This document shows positions 1 through 11,649 of a DNA stretch of 64,000 nucleotides, in pieces (position 1 is the stretch's first letter; each line of letters starts with the position of its first letter). Position numbers and translations under genes: made by a program. This DNA comes from Druceiella hillmani. Its lineage: Eukaryota > Arthropoda > Insecta > Lepidoptera > Hepialidae. The notes under the pieces are model-generated. The model saw nothing but the letters and a program-made list of their open reading frames with translations, searched no databases and was not told the DNA's origin. Where the stretch lies: positions 2,447,501 to 2,511,500 of the forward strand of contig JAYKKI010000023.1 of NCBI GenBank assembly GCA_039881145.1, read 5' to 3'.

Positions 1-1340
1 TTTGTCACGAAATTCTTTAATTAACATCACATAAATTTTACCCTTAGCGTAATTATTTTTGTCACTCGCTTTCGTACATGATTTTTTTTGTAATTTTTTA
101 AAACTGCGCCACTTTCACAATATACCTTATCCAAAATGTACGTTTTTCGATGCGCCGTGTGTGCAGTGTTTCTTTGAACATTTTTAAGCGATTCAAGATG
201 GTGTTTTTTGACCTCGTATTTGGCAGTTTGTATATGGCAATTTGTATATAATTATATATGTTTTAATTATACCATTTCATAGTTTAATATTAATTGCATA
301 GTTGTGTGTTCTCAAGAATCGTGAAATACATCATTAGTGGAAACCAGATATTAATAAATAAAGTGAAAAATGAAAAGTTCAACAAATCAATTTGATATAT
401 TCGAACCTAGAAATTAATTTCAAAAAGTGGCCAAACGCTTGTCGAACACGCGTTAACATATTATTGTTCGTAGCGTACTTGTATTAATTGTAATTAAGTG
501 ATAAAAAAAGTTTTTTTAACATAAATGTTAAAACGTCTTGTCCATGAGAAAAATTATTTCAAACCAAAATTCATCCTAAAGAGAAGTATTTCAAAACAAA
601 TAAAACATATCTCTATTTCTGTATGTTCTAACTTCTCGTAAAAATTGACCACAACCAGTCTAAACCAATGTTACTATGAAATGTGGATGGACAGACAGAC
701 ATGATATAATTTTAGTCATTAAGGGACTCTAGAATTTTTTTATGATTTTCATTTTAAACCCAAAAATCATCTAGAACGAAAGGCGTATCTATTATTTATA
801 AAACAGAGTCTCATCAAACTCAGTGTATTTGACGCGTTAGAGAAATGTAGGTTTTATCTTTATCATTAGTTTTTTAGTTTTTTTTTAACATTTTCTTCTC
901 AGTTTCATGCACAGGATCACCTGTATGAACAATATACACGCTCTTTGTTATATCTTTATAGAAGATACCGTTCCATAGACGAAAGATATATATTCCCGTA
1001 TCTAAATAATAATTCAATAAGTTTCTATTAAATTATATAATTAAATATTTTGAATTGTTTTATAACAATATCTAATCATTGTTTCAGATTATTCGATTGC
1101 TGCATACGTAATCAGTGACGTGTCAAATCGGTGAGTTTTCCTGTATCTGAACATACTTATTTTCCCTTTGAGCTTTCTGTACTTATTAATATATGCTAAA
1201 GAGTGATTTATAAAAGTGACGTTTATATGTAATGTAATATCTCGATATTAAAATAATAAATCTCTAATGTCGCAGTTCATACCTGTGTGGAAATTGTGAA
1301 TATTAAATTTTCCCTTCAATTTACACTAAAGTATTGTTTG
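1..1340. other. AT-rich stretch without recognisable gene
   Basis: Low-complexity A+T-rich sequence on both strands with frequent stops. I see no splice-supported exon, RNA gene or repeat structure that I can defend. It is the typical background of the whole window. Confidence 0.5.
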
Positions 1341-1535
1341 TTTGTCATGGCTAATAGTCAAATAGTCACTAAGAAGGAAAAGTCGGTACATTGAGAAATG
1401 AACAATTATAGATAATACTAAGTTATTTGATCGTGATATCGACAAATATTTCGGCTAGCTGCTCATTTATTTTTGTCATGGCTAATAGTAAAACGTCACT
1501 AAGAAGGAAAATTCGGTACATGGAGAAGTGATTCA
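1341..1535. repeat. Direct repeat pair, about 65 bp, 131 bp apart
   Basis: The segment starting 'tttgtcatggctaatagt' at 1341 recurs at 1472 with the same continuation (cactaagaaggaaaa, then tcggtacat), with a few substitutions. The offset is 131 bp. It looks like an old local duplication with no coding content. The second copy ends near 1535. Confidence 0.75.
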
Positions 1536-1910
1536 TTTTGATGATTAATATTTTTCTTATTAACTTAAACTAAAAAATGAAGTACTGTACATTTCATGTA
1601 ACATAATTAAGGGAAAATTATATCACAGTAGAACACTCCTAATACTGGCAGGTTCAGTACCAAAATAATACAAAATACAAGCGGCACCCATGCTATATAT
1701 AGTGAAAATTACAGTCACGTTTGTCCTGTTGTCGTTTGACAATTCGTGTTCTGCTCACGGGTTATTTTTATTTGTGTTTGTGCTTTTTTGAGACATTATG
1801 CGTGTACCTTTTTATTGCAATCACTTATTTAGTAAATATTATGGGGCAAATCGTAAAAATATCATAGAATTTCTAGGTATTGTTTGTATAATGGAATTGT
1901 ATAAATAAGG

Positions 1911-2652
1911 TTATTTTTAGAGTTCAAAACAAAAAAAAACAGATCCCTTATGCGATAATTCACATGTCCGTCTGTCTCTTCGTCCCTAACGACCTTTTTT
2001 ACCAGAAATCCTTTGACGTAGAAACGTGTATAGGGATAAACCATATTAACTATCATATTTTAGAAAACGAAGATGAAGCTCAAAAGGAAAACGAAACCTT
2101 TATACAATAACAACATTGTCCGTCTGTCGGTCTGTCAAGACCTTTTTTCTCAGGAACGCGTGGAGGTGTGAAGTTGAAATTCAGATCAAATACTTAGGTC
2201 TACGGTCCCTTGGAGATGTAAAATCAAGCTTTTAAGTCGACGTAATCAAGAAGAATCCTAAAAATACGGCCATTTATGGCGCATATTTTTACTTTCGCAT
2301 ATTAATCAGAATCTACAGTGATTTTGACACTCGCAAATATATAACAACTTGCAGGGTACTTCCCGTTTACCTAGAATTATGAAATTTGGCAACAAACAAG
2401 ATCTCATGTTGTTAATTGAAAAATTGTTAATTCCTAGTTATATCATCTTGAAAAATATTTTTTTTAAAATGTATGATAGATATAGTAGAGAATATATTTT
2501 CGTTCAAAAAAATTAATAAATTTTGTAAATAAATTTGTAAATATTTTAAAAGGAATATTGTGTGCCATTAAATATTTATAAATGTATGAATGTGTACAAA
2601 ACCCTCGTAGTGAAAGTTCCACTCCTGCTTGACAGGTTTTTTTATTTTATTT
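1911..2652 (+). repeat. Decayed dispersed repeat (gtccgtctgtc ... cttgacaggttttttt family)
   Basis: The left part has a degenerate 'acagatcccttatgcga' followed by 'catgtccgtctgtctc', and a second 'attgtccgtctgtcggtctgtc' occurs near 2117. The right end (about 2600-2646) reads 'accctcgtagtgaaagttc' and then 'ctgcttgacaggttttttt'. Related pieces occur at 5.3-5.9, 15.9-16.4, 28.6-29.1, 49.9-50.0, 58.4-59.3 and 63.7 kb. From memory, the ends resemble a very common lepidopteran dispersed element whose 3' end is followed by a T-run. Which class it belongs to is not clear from this window. No open frame survives. Confidence 0.65.
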
Positions 2653-2653
2653 G

Positions 2654-2986
2654 TTTTATGGTGCAAAACTGAGTTACAAGGATATAGAAACAATTTTTTT
2701 CATAACTTTATCAAAGATTGCTCTAGCCATAATTTTTAAAATATCGACAAAATATGTCTCGCCCTCAATCTCTGCCTAAGTCAAAATTATGATGAAAATC
2801 CAATCCTGGAAAGGGCGTAGTTTTATGGGGCAAAAAATGAGTTACAAGGATTTCGAAACAATTTTTTTCATAACTTTATCTAAGATTGCTCTAGACATAA
2901 TTTTTAAAATATCGATAAAATATGTCTCGCCCTCCATTTCCGCTACCGCATAAGTTAAAATTATGATAAAAATCCTGGAAAGGACA
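2654..2986. repeat. Tandem duplication, unit about 167 bp
   Basis: Two adjacent copies begin at 2654 and 2821 with 'ttttatgg(t/g)gcaaaa'. They share 'gagttacaaggat', 'ttcataactttatc', 'aagattgctctag' and 'atatgtctcgccctc' in the same order. Differences are mostly single substitutions plus one small insertion. The duplication starts at the T-rich end of the preceding dispersed repeat. Confidence 0.85.
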
Positions 2987-3469
2987 TAAAACTACCATAA
3001 ACGCTGCAGAGAGAGGGACAGTTATATATTAAAAACCTTGATTTTAAAATAAATCTCACAAACAGATAGAATATTGCTTCGTATAAGTTTCACTTCAAGT
3101 AGGCCGACTAATATTAAATAATCCTTAATAAGTGCACATATAGGTAGATGACTAATATTAAACGATTCTTATATACACATATAGGTAGAGTTGAAAGAAA
3201 ATAAACTTATCAAATATGTTTGAATTGAAATGTTTACGTGAGGACTAATAAAGTTAAGAAACTTTGTTCATATTTAGTAATTAATTGTTCAAAATAGATA
3301 GAAACGTATTTACGTAGTAAAAGGTAATTTACCACAAATAAAGTCTCGATGTACAGTTTTTCATCCCAAGGCTGGCCAGGTTTTCCATTATGTGAGGAGA
3401 TCAACATACATATATCATTCCAAACGAAGGTAGCATAGCCACGCAAAGTCCAAATAAATTACAAGAGCT

Positions 3470-3780
3470 CCTCCAGTACCACGCACGCGTACCTATTTTC
3501 GGCGTAGTAACATGGACGTACTTCACAATGATCTCCCAATCAGCGTCGATCGGAATTTTTCGCGGAACATCGTCCCCGGGGAAATATCCGGTGCTTCCTT
3601 TGATACGCCGCCGGGCGCGGTATTGGTATGTCTTTATTTTAATTCTTCTCTGTGCGCTCGGGGCGGGGAAGCTGGGCGCAGGTACGGGGAGTAATCAGGG
3701 ATTTGTGGCTAATTTATTTCACACGTCAAGTGTGTATGTGCGATATTGGTTCGTCTGGGTGCGATTTGGGTAGTTGGATT
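3470..3780. promoter_or_regulatory. GC-rich island 1, candidate cis-regulatory module
   Basis: Base composition rises abruptly above the AT-rich flanks, with CpG-containing words such as 'gccgccgggcgcgg'. It carries a CCAAT motif near 3536, an 'agtaatcaggg' K50-homeodomain-like word near 3690 and an imperfect palindrome 'cacacgtcaagtgtg' near 3720. Short open frames here (60-81 codons) overlap each other and match no family I know, so I do not call a gene. The regulatory role is inferred from composition and motifs only. Confidence 0.4.
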
Positions 3781-4556
3781 TTGTCAGCGAGCTTTCGGTA
3801 TTGATATTGAAAACGATAAAGTTGTATGTTAATTCTAACTAAGAGGCAGTTTAGTCTATGTAAAATTTGCTTTTTGCGAGTTTCGAAACTATCCAACTGG
3901 TGTGGATTAGCTTCAACATATGAGAGATGCTAGATAATTCTGATTTATTTAAGGTATTCAGAAGAACACTCGTAAAAACGTAGACTGAAATTTCGACTGG
4001 ATCAGGACATTTCTTGTGAAAGAAGCAAAATATTGCATTACAGTTAAAGGTCACCCAAACATTTATTGAAATCATCATTTTATGGCACATTTCATGATAT
4101 TGATTCTAGCAGTATTTGAGGATTTCTCTAATCTGGATTCGACTTGTTATTAAAAAATTTTCAAGGCTTGAAAATCGATTGTCAATGGCTGTAGGATTAA
4201 ATAAATACTCGAGGTCCATGTTTTTTATTTCCAAATGAGCAAATAAGTTGCGAGATAAATTTATAATTTGTTTCTTATATGAGGATAAGATTTTCAATCA
4301 TGTATAAACATCAAAAACCTTATCTTTGTCAACCCAGTACCTAGCGCGATCTATTGCTTAAAATAAGCTTAAACTCAGTCATATGGTGTTTTAATATTCA
4401 TATCTGTATTTCCAGGAAAAAATTAATTACACCGTTAAAACAATTCTATTTATGAATTTTATGTGATCCAACTATTTATTCTCAAGTGTAATTTTATTAA
4501 TAGTAAAAATATTTGTTTCCCATTCTACTCTTTGCGTGAAAGTATCGATCAGCACC
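3781..4556. other. AT-rich stretch, nothing recognised
   Basis: No repeat or coding signal that I can support. Frames of 63-79 codons on the minus strand have ordinary AT-rich composition and no family resemblance. Confidence 0.45.
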
Positions 4557-4627
4557 TATATTACATTAATAGAATACCCCTCAGTGTTATCAAAAATAAA
4601 ACTGAGGGGTGTTCTAACTAATATAAC
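4557..4627. repeat. Imperfect hairpin with arms of about 26 bp
   Basis: The left arm ends 'atagaatacccctcag' and the right arm starts 'ctgaggggtgttctaac'. They pair over about 26 bp with a few mismatches around a 17-nt AT-rich loop. The core 'acccctcag/ctgaggggt' is perfect. It could be a remnant of a small palindromic transposon or a structured transcript. No second copy was found in the window, so I leave the class open. Confidence 0.65.
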
Positions 4628-5210
4628 TTTTATAATATTTTGAAATAACTTTTTCTGGTCTAAATGGAACAATGTGGTCTTGATCTTTTCAATATTTAGT
4701 CACTAGTTAGTTTGTAGAAAAATTTAAGAGAAAATAATTTCGTTATTCATCTTTTCAGCCAGTGAAGAATGTTCCCAAGAGTTCCGGGAGCGATTATCCA
4801 AAAAAACTTGTTCCGAACGTTCATTAAGTTTAAAAAGATATCAATTTAGAGTAGCCCTTAAATAACGAATAAATTCATGTATTCATCAAGCCGCAACCTC
4901 AAACTGAATGCACTTAATTTTGTATTCGCCAACTTGACAAACTCAGTTAAAACTTGCCAATGTTATTGTCCGGGAGAAAAGTTTTCTAGTTTGCAATTAA
5001 GTTTAGTGTTTTTGTTTATTTAATCAAGTTTTTTTTGTCTATACTCTTTACAACGAGTGGTGTGAGGTATTGAAACTTTCTAAGAGCTTTGGTTATGGAG
5101 TAATTTATTATTAGTAATCTCAGGACTACATTTTTTCGCCGTAATTCAGTTGCAATTGATTGAAATTAAGTACATAATATTGATTTTAATGTGTTTTTTC
5201 CTCAACGTTG

Positions 5211-5910
5211 ATAAAATGTTAGGAAAACGACAATGAAAATGATAGGGGAAATATAATTTAGGGTATCTTGATATACTCATGTTATAGAAATGTAAAAAAT
5301 TAGTCATAGTTTGTTGATCGCTGCTAGTGTGGCGTAAAAGAAAAAGCAGTACCCTTATAACGCAAAAGGTCTTGTAAAGGTTTCGTTTTTCCTTTTGAGG
5401 TACTTTTTTGTAATTTTGGCTAGTACATTTTCAGAGATATAGTGAAAAATATGCAAAAGGATAAGTCCCCTACTATTTCAGAAGCTTTTAAGGAATCCGC
5501 GCAATGGTTGTAAGAAATATATAAAGATTATCTTAGTTCTTATAATTTTTAAAGTATGCACCATGTTTTTACGCATATTAAAGATATGGTATAAAATATA
5601 ATCACGTTGTGAAAAAATAATATTTGTAAATAGTTTAAAGGATATACTATGTATCCTTAAATGTTTATAAAATGTTAACTAGGAAAATAATAGAAAAGAT
5701 ATAATTTAGGGTTTCTTGATATGCTTGTATTATAAAAGTGTAAACATTTAGTCATAGTTTGTTATCGCTGCAAGTGTACATACCCTTATAACATTATTCA
5801 AATGATCTTATAAGGGGTTCGATTTTCCTGTTGAAAATATTGCCTAAATATGTGAAGAATTCTTAGTACGAGTTCTGCTTATGCTTGATAGGTTTTTTTT
5901 AATTATACAA
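5211..5910 (+). repeat. Dispersed-repeat relic with internal tandem duplication of about 456 bp
   Basis: The block starting 'ataaaatgtta' near 5211, followed by 'ataatttagggtatcttgat' and 'tagtcatagtttgtt(g)atcgctg', recurs from 5667 in the same order. Both copies go on to an 'acccttataac' segment (5350 and 5783). The right end, 'gttctgcttatgcttgatag' and then a T-run near 5905, matches the ends at 2646 and 59251. The piece near 5560, 'gcaccatgtttttacgcata', matches 49.9 and 59.1 kb. I read this as one element of the dispersed family with a duplicated interior. Confidence 0.65.
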
Positions 5911-6131
5911 ACATTGTATTATACAAAGATTTTTGTGGGCATTTTTAAGAAGGAGAAAAAGCGCAGTTGAGTACTTAGTTAATAGATTTAATTTATTTTA
6001 AAATTATAACTTTAATTACACTTTCTGCCAATCAACTTATCATCTAACTAAGATATTTTTATAGGAAGAAACGACATTAATGTGGCAAACTGATTGCGTC
6101 ATCGATAAAAGAAGTAGATTCAAGGCGTTAG

Positions 6132-6170
6132 ACTAAGATAAGGTCCAATTAGGACCTTATCCTTATCTTA
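6132..6170. repeat. Short hairpin
   Basis: 'ataaggtcc' and 'ggaccttat' pair around a five-base AT loop. The outer 'ctaagat/atcttag' arms also pair if a 6-nt bulge is allowed. It is isolated and its function is unknown. Confidence 0.5.
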
Positions 6171-6477
6171 GATCTTGATTTTAATTGATTCTGTCGTTCA
6201 ATTTAACTTTCTTCGCAAAAAAATTATTTTTCTTTTCTCATCGTTCTTTTTGCTGTCTTTTGTATATTACGTGGATTATGTAATTATGTATTTGCAGCCA
6301 AAATCAAATGAATCATATAATAAGTTCCAAAACAAACCACTACAAACAAATTCTTTAATACGGTAAATTGTTTGATGAGAAGTATATTTTTTCATTGGTA
6401 TAATCTTTTGAACCTCGCTGACCACGTTAGTAGCTAAAATATCCCTTTCATTTACTATGAAAAGTTTTAAGAATGCG

Positions 6478-6790
6478 ATCCGATACGACCGACAACTCAT
6501 CGCCTTGACGAATGCGGAATGTGAGCAAGGCGATCTCAGGGCGGGCGGAAAAGAAATTTCATTAGCAACTTAGGCGGGCGGTCGGATGCGGGCAGTAAAA
6601 CTAAGTTATTGAATCGCATCGGGGGCACAGGCTGCACGATGGCCTCAAGTTCGGGCCCCGGACCGCTGAGGCCCTTAATGAGGTTACCCGAGCGGCCGGT
6701 CGGGCTCGGACTTGTAATCCGAAGTTATAGCGTACGCAATGACCATCGCTAAGTAGAGTCTAGACTGGCGACGCGATGCTAAGTTTTATG
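6478..6790. promoter_or_regulatory. GC-rich island 2, candidate cis-regulatory module
   Basis: A sharp GC and CpG rise with unique, non-repetitive sequence. It contains 'ccttaatgagg' near 6673 and a TAATCC word (6715-6720), the known preference of K50 homeodomains (Bicoid, Otx, Goosecoid classes). It shares the word 'gctaagtagag' with the island at 62.7 kb. No credible open frame is present. The enhancer role is inferred. Confidence 0.4.
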
Positions 6791-8329
6791 CTAAGTAGCC
6801 AGTTAGTATTTGCATTGAAGGCTTTTCATTAAACGCGACTGTACATCTATGTCAGTTCAAATGAATAGGCATTAGTAATGGGCCCAGTCTTCCAATATTT
6901 TTGTTACTATATAATATTTCAAACAAGTCACACCGATCTTCATACATCGTTGCCTGGTTCACGGACTTACCAACTCACTCAGTTTGTTTACGTTGAGCAA
7001 ACCTGCGCATGAATCTGATTCATAAACATTATATATAATATTAATGTAATAGTGAATAATATTCATCCTTATGCTAATATTCCTTTTATCTTTACGCGTC
7101 CATTATTTACTGAATACGTTAGATTCCTGCATCAGAAATCCAACTTTTACGTATGTTTTGAAAATGCCTTTAAAAATTATATCTCCCCTAACTTTATTAG
7201 CGTCATTTTCCTTCTCCCCACATACTGTTTCCCATTTTTTCTTTTTTCCTCCCAATATGTTATGTTTACGACATTTCTTTTTTGTAAATCATCGTTGTAT
7301 ATAATTTTTTTAAATTTTAATTCCAGAAATTATCGTGTCGTGTACAATAAATATAATTCCTTTCAATGCACCTCGACACTAATTGTTTATATTCTTTATC
7401 TATAAATCACTAGAAGAGATTGCTCTTGTGACGCCGCGTCCACCACGTGCATGTTGCATTAAAGATGAAATAAAAAATAAAAATAACAACATGTACGTGT
7501 TTAATCGTCTATAACCTCCCAGTTCATATAATAATACTAGTTATGTCGTATGAAAAAAACGTAATTTTAAAGTAATAAGTCTAAAAACATAAAACTTTTA
7601 GTAAATTATTAAAAATAAACGATTTTTTTATCTTAATTAGCGATTTTTTATCTTATTTTTGATGAACCTATTCTTTTTAGCTCAAACAACTTTTTTAAAT
7701 GTTGATGGGTGAAATTATTACTGGAGACTTGAAGGTTTTTCTTTGTACATTGTGTTTATTAATAATAATCCACTTTTGTGAAAAATCGTCTATGGTTCTT
7801 CAGTAATCTCTGAGTTTGGTTAAACATTTTCTTTCCTTTCTTATTTCTTGGAAGTCTCAAAAGGAATAGCCAATTTTTTTTAGGTTTACCTGTTTTTTTG
7901 TCTTACGTGTTTACTATTTAAAATGAGCTCACAATCTCTTTTCAACAAAACGATTACGAAAAATTCTTATGTTGTAAAATAGATTTTTAATTAACTTTTA
8001 ATTACAAAACTCATCTCAGATATTTTGGTAAAATTTATCTTGCAATAATTTCTTTGCTGTACTTTTTATTTTCTTGTGTACATTCGCTTATCCCAGATGT
8101 GATCTGGAAGGTAAAAAAAATCACATTCAATTAAGACATGCTAGAAAACATAATTGAAGAGGGCTTGAACTAAAGCAACATCATCTATGTTGCTTGTAGA
8201 AAATTTCTCTGTCCCTTTGCACCAAAACTAAGATTAAGGAAACAGATTTCTCAAGAGTGCCAAAAATTAGCTTTGTACTTATTCTCTACTTAAACTGAAA
8301 TCGCAACATGCTACCTGTGTGAACGTAGA
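6791..8329. other. AT-rich stretch with pyrimidine-rich segment
   Basis: From about 7060 to 7400 the plus strand is T/C-rich, which leaves two overlapping open frames of 77 and 117 codons with low-complexity Phe/Leu/Ser composition. I treat these as chance frames. A small perfect hairpin (arms 'aagcaacat/atgttgctt') lies near 8174-8196. Nothing else was recognised. Confidence 0.45.
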
Positions 8330-8560
8330 CTGTAATATATGGACTGAAGAGCAGCGGGTCGCAGTCCGATCTTCTGCGGTGTTGCCCGTAATTTATAGTC
8401 GCCACGTCTGTTTTCCTTTCCGTTTTTAGTAATCCATTACTAGGACGAAGGGGTGAATGCGATCCGCGTCGGACTGCTAATGCCATTACGCGCCGCCATC
8501 ACATGTCGGCCTCGAAAGTGGAAAATCGTGCTGGTGAGGCCGTTTTGTTTTGAATAATCT
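8330..8560. promoter_or_regulatory. GC-rich island 3 with paired homeodomain-type sites
   Basis: The composition is elevated in GC. It contains TAATCCATTA (8430-8439; TAAT-NN-ATTA spacing, a P2-type dimer site) and TAATGCCATTA (8478-8488; TAAT-NNN-ATTA spacing, a P3-type dimer site), 48 bp apart. Paired-class homeodomains are known to bind such inverted TAAT pairs cooperatively. The 66-codon minus-strand frame here has no recognisable similarity. Of all the islands, this one is the strongest enhancer candidate by motif content. Confidence 0.45.
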
Positions 8561-10369
8561 ATTGGACTGTTAAACGACTGAGCGGACTCCGATTTATATT
8601 CTGTTTGCGTAATTAAATTATGGCTGCTATTGGTTTTTGTATTTCTTCCTTTTGACCGCCATTTAATTATTGGTTTTCTGGCGTACGAGCGTGAATAATT
8701 TTAAAAAGGTTTAATTTCAAATCCAGGTGATCTTTTATGAAATGTTGATGTGGCATCAATAGGATCGAATTCAGTTTTTTAAGTATTTTATATAATTTTA
8801 GTATTTTTAAATTTAATTGAAATAAAGTAACGGTATAGAATTTCCTAACAATGCAATTAATTGTTACTAAGGTATACTTCGCTATGTTTTTCTAAATAAA
8901 TTTGCTGAAAACGTAGTACCTATTTTGAAAATAGAGCAAAATTTGTGTGTAAAAGAACCTTTGAAAGGTTGGAAAAATTTAAAAACTATACAAATTTTAT
9001 TTTAGTAGCAAGTACGAATCGTGAGATTTCATATCGGAGAAAAGATAAATAATATATAAAATTGTTTTAATTTTATATTTTCAGTAAGCGAGTTGCATAT
9101 TTCATAAATATTTTATTTCAGTTTTGAATCTCACGTTGCTTTTCATTGTATGTGGATATTTTATTATTCAGGATATTATAGAACGCCAATCGATTTCTGA
9201 ACTTTTAACAACAACAAACATGAAAGAAAAGAGATCAAACAAATATAAAAAATTTAAGAAATTAAAAACAGTAATTGCAGTTAATATTATCGAAATAGTA
9301 ATCCCACACACAATCAAGGACACTGGCACACAGAACTTAAAGAAATTCACGGCCATTTTTAAACGTCCGTGAATCTTTCTTCATTCCGTACTAGTATGGA
9401 TATAAACAATAAGCAGTCTAAATTTTAAATAAATATAGAAATATGTTTATAGGTTAAAACAATAATGAAAGATAAAGGCAAAAATTATGTCATTTGAAAT
9501 TAAATTGAATGTCATAAAAGTTTACGTAAATTATTCGAAAGCTTAAGGTTTTATTAAATATAAATTCGTATTTTGAAATAATATTATTTTTCACAATATG
9601 GGATTTCTTTTTCGTAAAATTTTGGTTTTATTGTTTTTATTTTTAAGACGACACTTATCAAGTTTATGCGCTAAGGCATTAATATATCATAGCGTGATAT
9701 CTCCACTTCTGAACTATTATTTGTTGCACATTTCTGTGATACTGTTTAATATTTATTACATCGCGCGACAATTTTAATTTATAAAACGGTGCAACGAAAG
9801 TCTTTTAATTATTGTGAATACTGATATCCACATTGAAATTCAACCTATTCAAATGCATATTGGAAGTTTCTGTTTTGGATACCAATGACACGGTGAAGTT
9901 AATTTTATAGGCAGACAAATTAAAAGAAAAGGCATAAAATTATGATTAAAAACAACTATATGGTTATAAATTTGGTAATTTTTTGATGTGATTTTGATGA
10001 AATTGCTGACACAAATAAGTAAAAAATATATATTCAACTAATACGATTATTTTGTTTTTTTTTTCGTAATAGGAGTGAGGGGGCTCAACTTCCTCTTTTA
10101 CCCCTTCATCCTACAAAGGGCTATTACTCTATTTATATCATTTTAAATGCTGGAATTTTATTTAGTACATTAACTTATAAAGTTCTAAGTCCATTGAGAA
10201 TCATAAGCGTATATTAAACAAGGATTATTGAACTCGTCCAAACAATACTTAAGCCTAACGTCTTAAATAGCAAAACACTAACAACCTACGCAATGGTAAA
10301 ACAAATATGGCTTAGAAAAGCCACCAGAGAATTATCAATATTTATTTTATACTTACCCCAAATACAGGA
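8561..10369. other. AT-rich stretch, nothing recognised
   Basis: Long A+T-rich DNA with only short low-complexity frames (62-82 codons, Lys/Ile/Asn- or Phe/Leu-rich). No tandem array, RNA gene or transposon remnant could be supported. Confidence 0.45.
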
Positions 10370-10740
10370 TGCCCTAATGACAACAGTGGGTCCACACGTC
10401 GTTGGCCGTCTCCGACGGCGCCGGTCAGTGAGATAAAGTAGCGGGGGGAGGATCCGGAAGAGGGATTTAATGGCTAAATTCAGAGTAAATATCCTATAAC
10501 AACACGAGGCAATATTTCGAGTCCGCAAAGCGGATGCCGGGATTACTAGGCGCCGTAATCTCGTGCAACCGACGACTCTATTGTCTCGGCCCGACAGCCG
10601 TCGCGGTGGGCATTAATCAGGGTGCGGGTGTCCCGTTGGCCGAGTGCCGGTCGTAATTGTTGCGCCGGGACGCCGTTTTGTGCGGATGGAGTGTAATCGA
10701 CGTAAGCTTGTAAGCATGCTCGCGTTGGCGTAGCACCCCT
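10370..10740. promoter_or_regulatory. GC-rich island 4, candidate cis-regulatory module
   Basis: A GC- and CpG-rich, non-repetitive block with 'ccgtctccgacggcgccgg' near 10410, 'gggattac', 'gtaatctc' and 'cattaatcag' (about 10610). The word 'cattaatcag' occurs again in the island at 12.5 kb. Minus-strand frames of 68 and 80 codons cross its edges into AT-rich DNA and look like chance frames. The regulatory role is inferred. Confidence 0.4.
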
Positions 10741-11056
10741 TGTTGAGGGTGCGAAAATTAAAACTAAAGCTGGGCTTAGTTTTAATTTTCTTTTTGCTAA
10801 TTTCTAAAATATCACTCAATTCATTTGTGTTCTCATTTCAATACTATACAGAGAAAAAATCACGCGCAGTACTTTTTTTTAATGTTTTTTCTCAAAGTAC
10901 ATTATGACACGCTAAAGGAAAATGTGACATATTTCTAATATACGGAGCAGTTTTCAGAGATTAGGGTATTAGGAATTATCATTTAAAATATCAATAAACT
11001 ATATTGATAATTTTGTCTCGTATTCTTTGGGGGGGCTCTCACGGGGGGCAGCGAAA

Positions 11057-11396
11057 GTAATACTTTTTATCACTTCTCTGTTAACATATAATTCGTAGTT
11101 CAAATAATTTTTGTATCAGTTTTTCTTTACTTATTCATGACTATTTCAGCAAGATCGAAGGTAAAAAAATTATTTCCTGTTCTGCTCCTTGCTAACTTCA
11201 TCATCTTACTCCGTCATTTTTTCTTCCCCACATGAAGTGATACTTTTTATCACTTCCCTGTACAAAATATATATAATTCCTAATTCAAATAATATTTGTG
11301 TTATTTTTTCACTGATTCACCACGATGTCAGAATTATGGAAAGCCTAAAAGATTATTACCTTTTCTGCTCCCCGCTAATTTCAACTCCCCTCTAAG
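11057..11396. repeat. Diverged tandem duplication, period 180 bp
   Basis: 'tactttttatcacttc(t/c)ctgt' occurs at 11061 and 11241. It is followed in both copies by related 'ataattc...ttcaaataat', a middle part ('ttatt(a/t)cc') and 'ctgctcc(t/c)(t/c)gctaa' at the same relative positions. A G-run (GGGGGGG near 11030 and GGGGGG near 11043) lies immediately upstream. A 68-codon plus-strand frame lies inside the second copy and is not a gene. Confidence 0.7.
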
Positions 11397-11514
11397 GTCA
11401 TGGCGCGTGCCTATATTTAATTATTGTCAATAGCGTTTCCAGTAAGTCTGTCGTACACTTACGAGACGTTCGTACTACTGTAATGAAAACATTACTACTT
11501 CACTTGTTTTTCTT

Positions 11515-11649
11515 TGTATGGAAGTTATCAATATTTTCCTATGTATGGAAGTTATCAATATTTTTCTATGTATGGAAGTTATCTATATTTTTCTATGTAT
11601 GGAAGTTATCTATATTTTCCTATGTATGGAAGTTATCAATATTTTCCAA
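11515..11649. repeat. Minisatellite, 27-bp unit, 5 copies
   Basis: Five head-to-tail copies of a 27-bp unit beginning 'tgtatggaagttatc' and continuing '(a/t)atatttt(c/t)cta'. Copies differ at two or three positions. The unit length is a multiple of three, so two frames stay open and give repetitive peptides (YVWKLSIF and LCMEVI). These are artefacts of the array. Confidence 0.93.

Noticed and set aside
1621..1645. TATCACAG seed as a miR-2 family gene
   Set aside because: Only the seed matches. No hairpin can be drawn around it.
1694..1713. TATATATA plus ACAGTC as a promoter
   Set aside because: The spacing to the initiator-like word is only about 19 bp, too short for a TATA/Inr promoter.
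7052..7405. 117-codon plus-strand frame
   Set aside because: Phe/Leu/Ser/Tyr-rich low complexity caused by a pyrimidine-biased strand.
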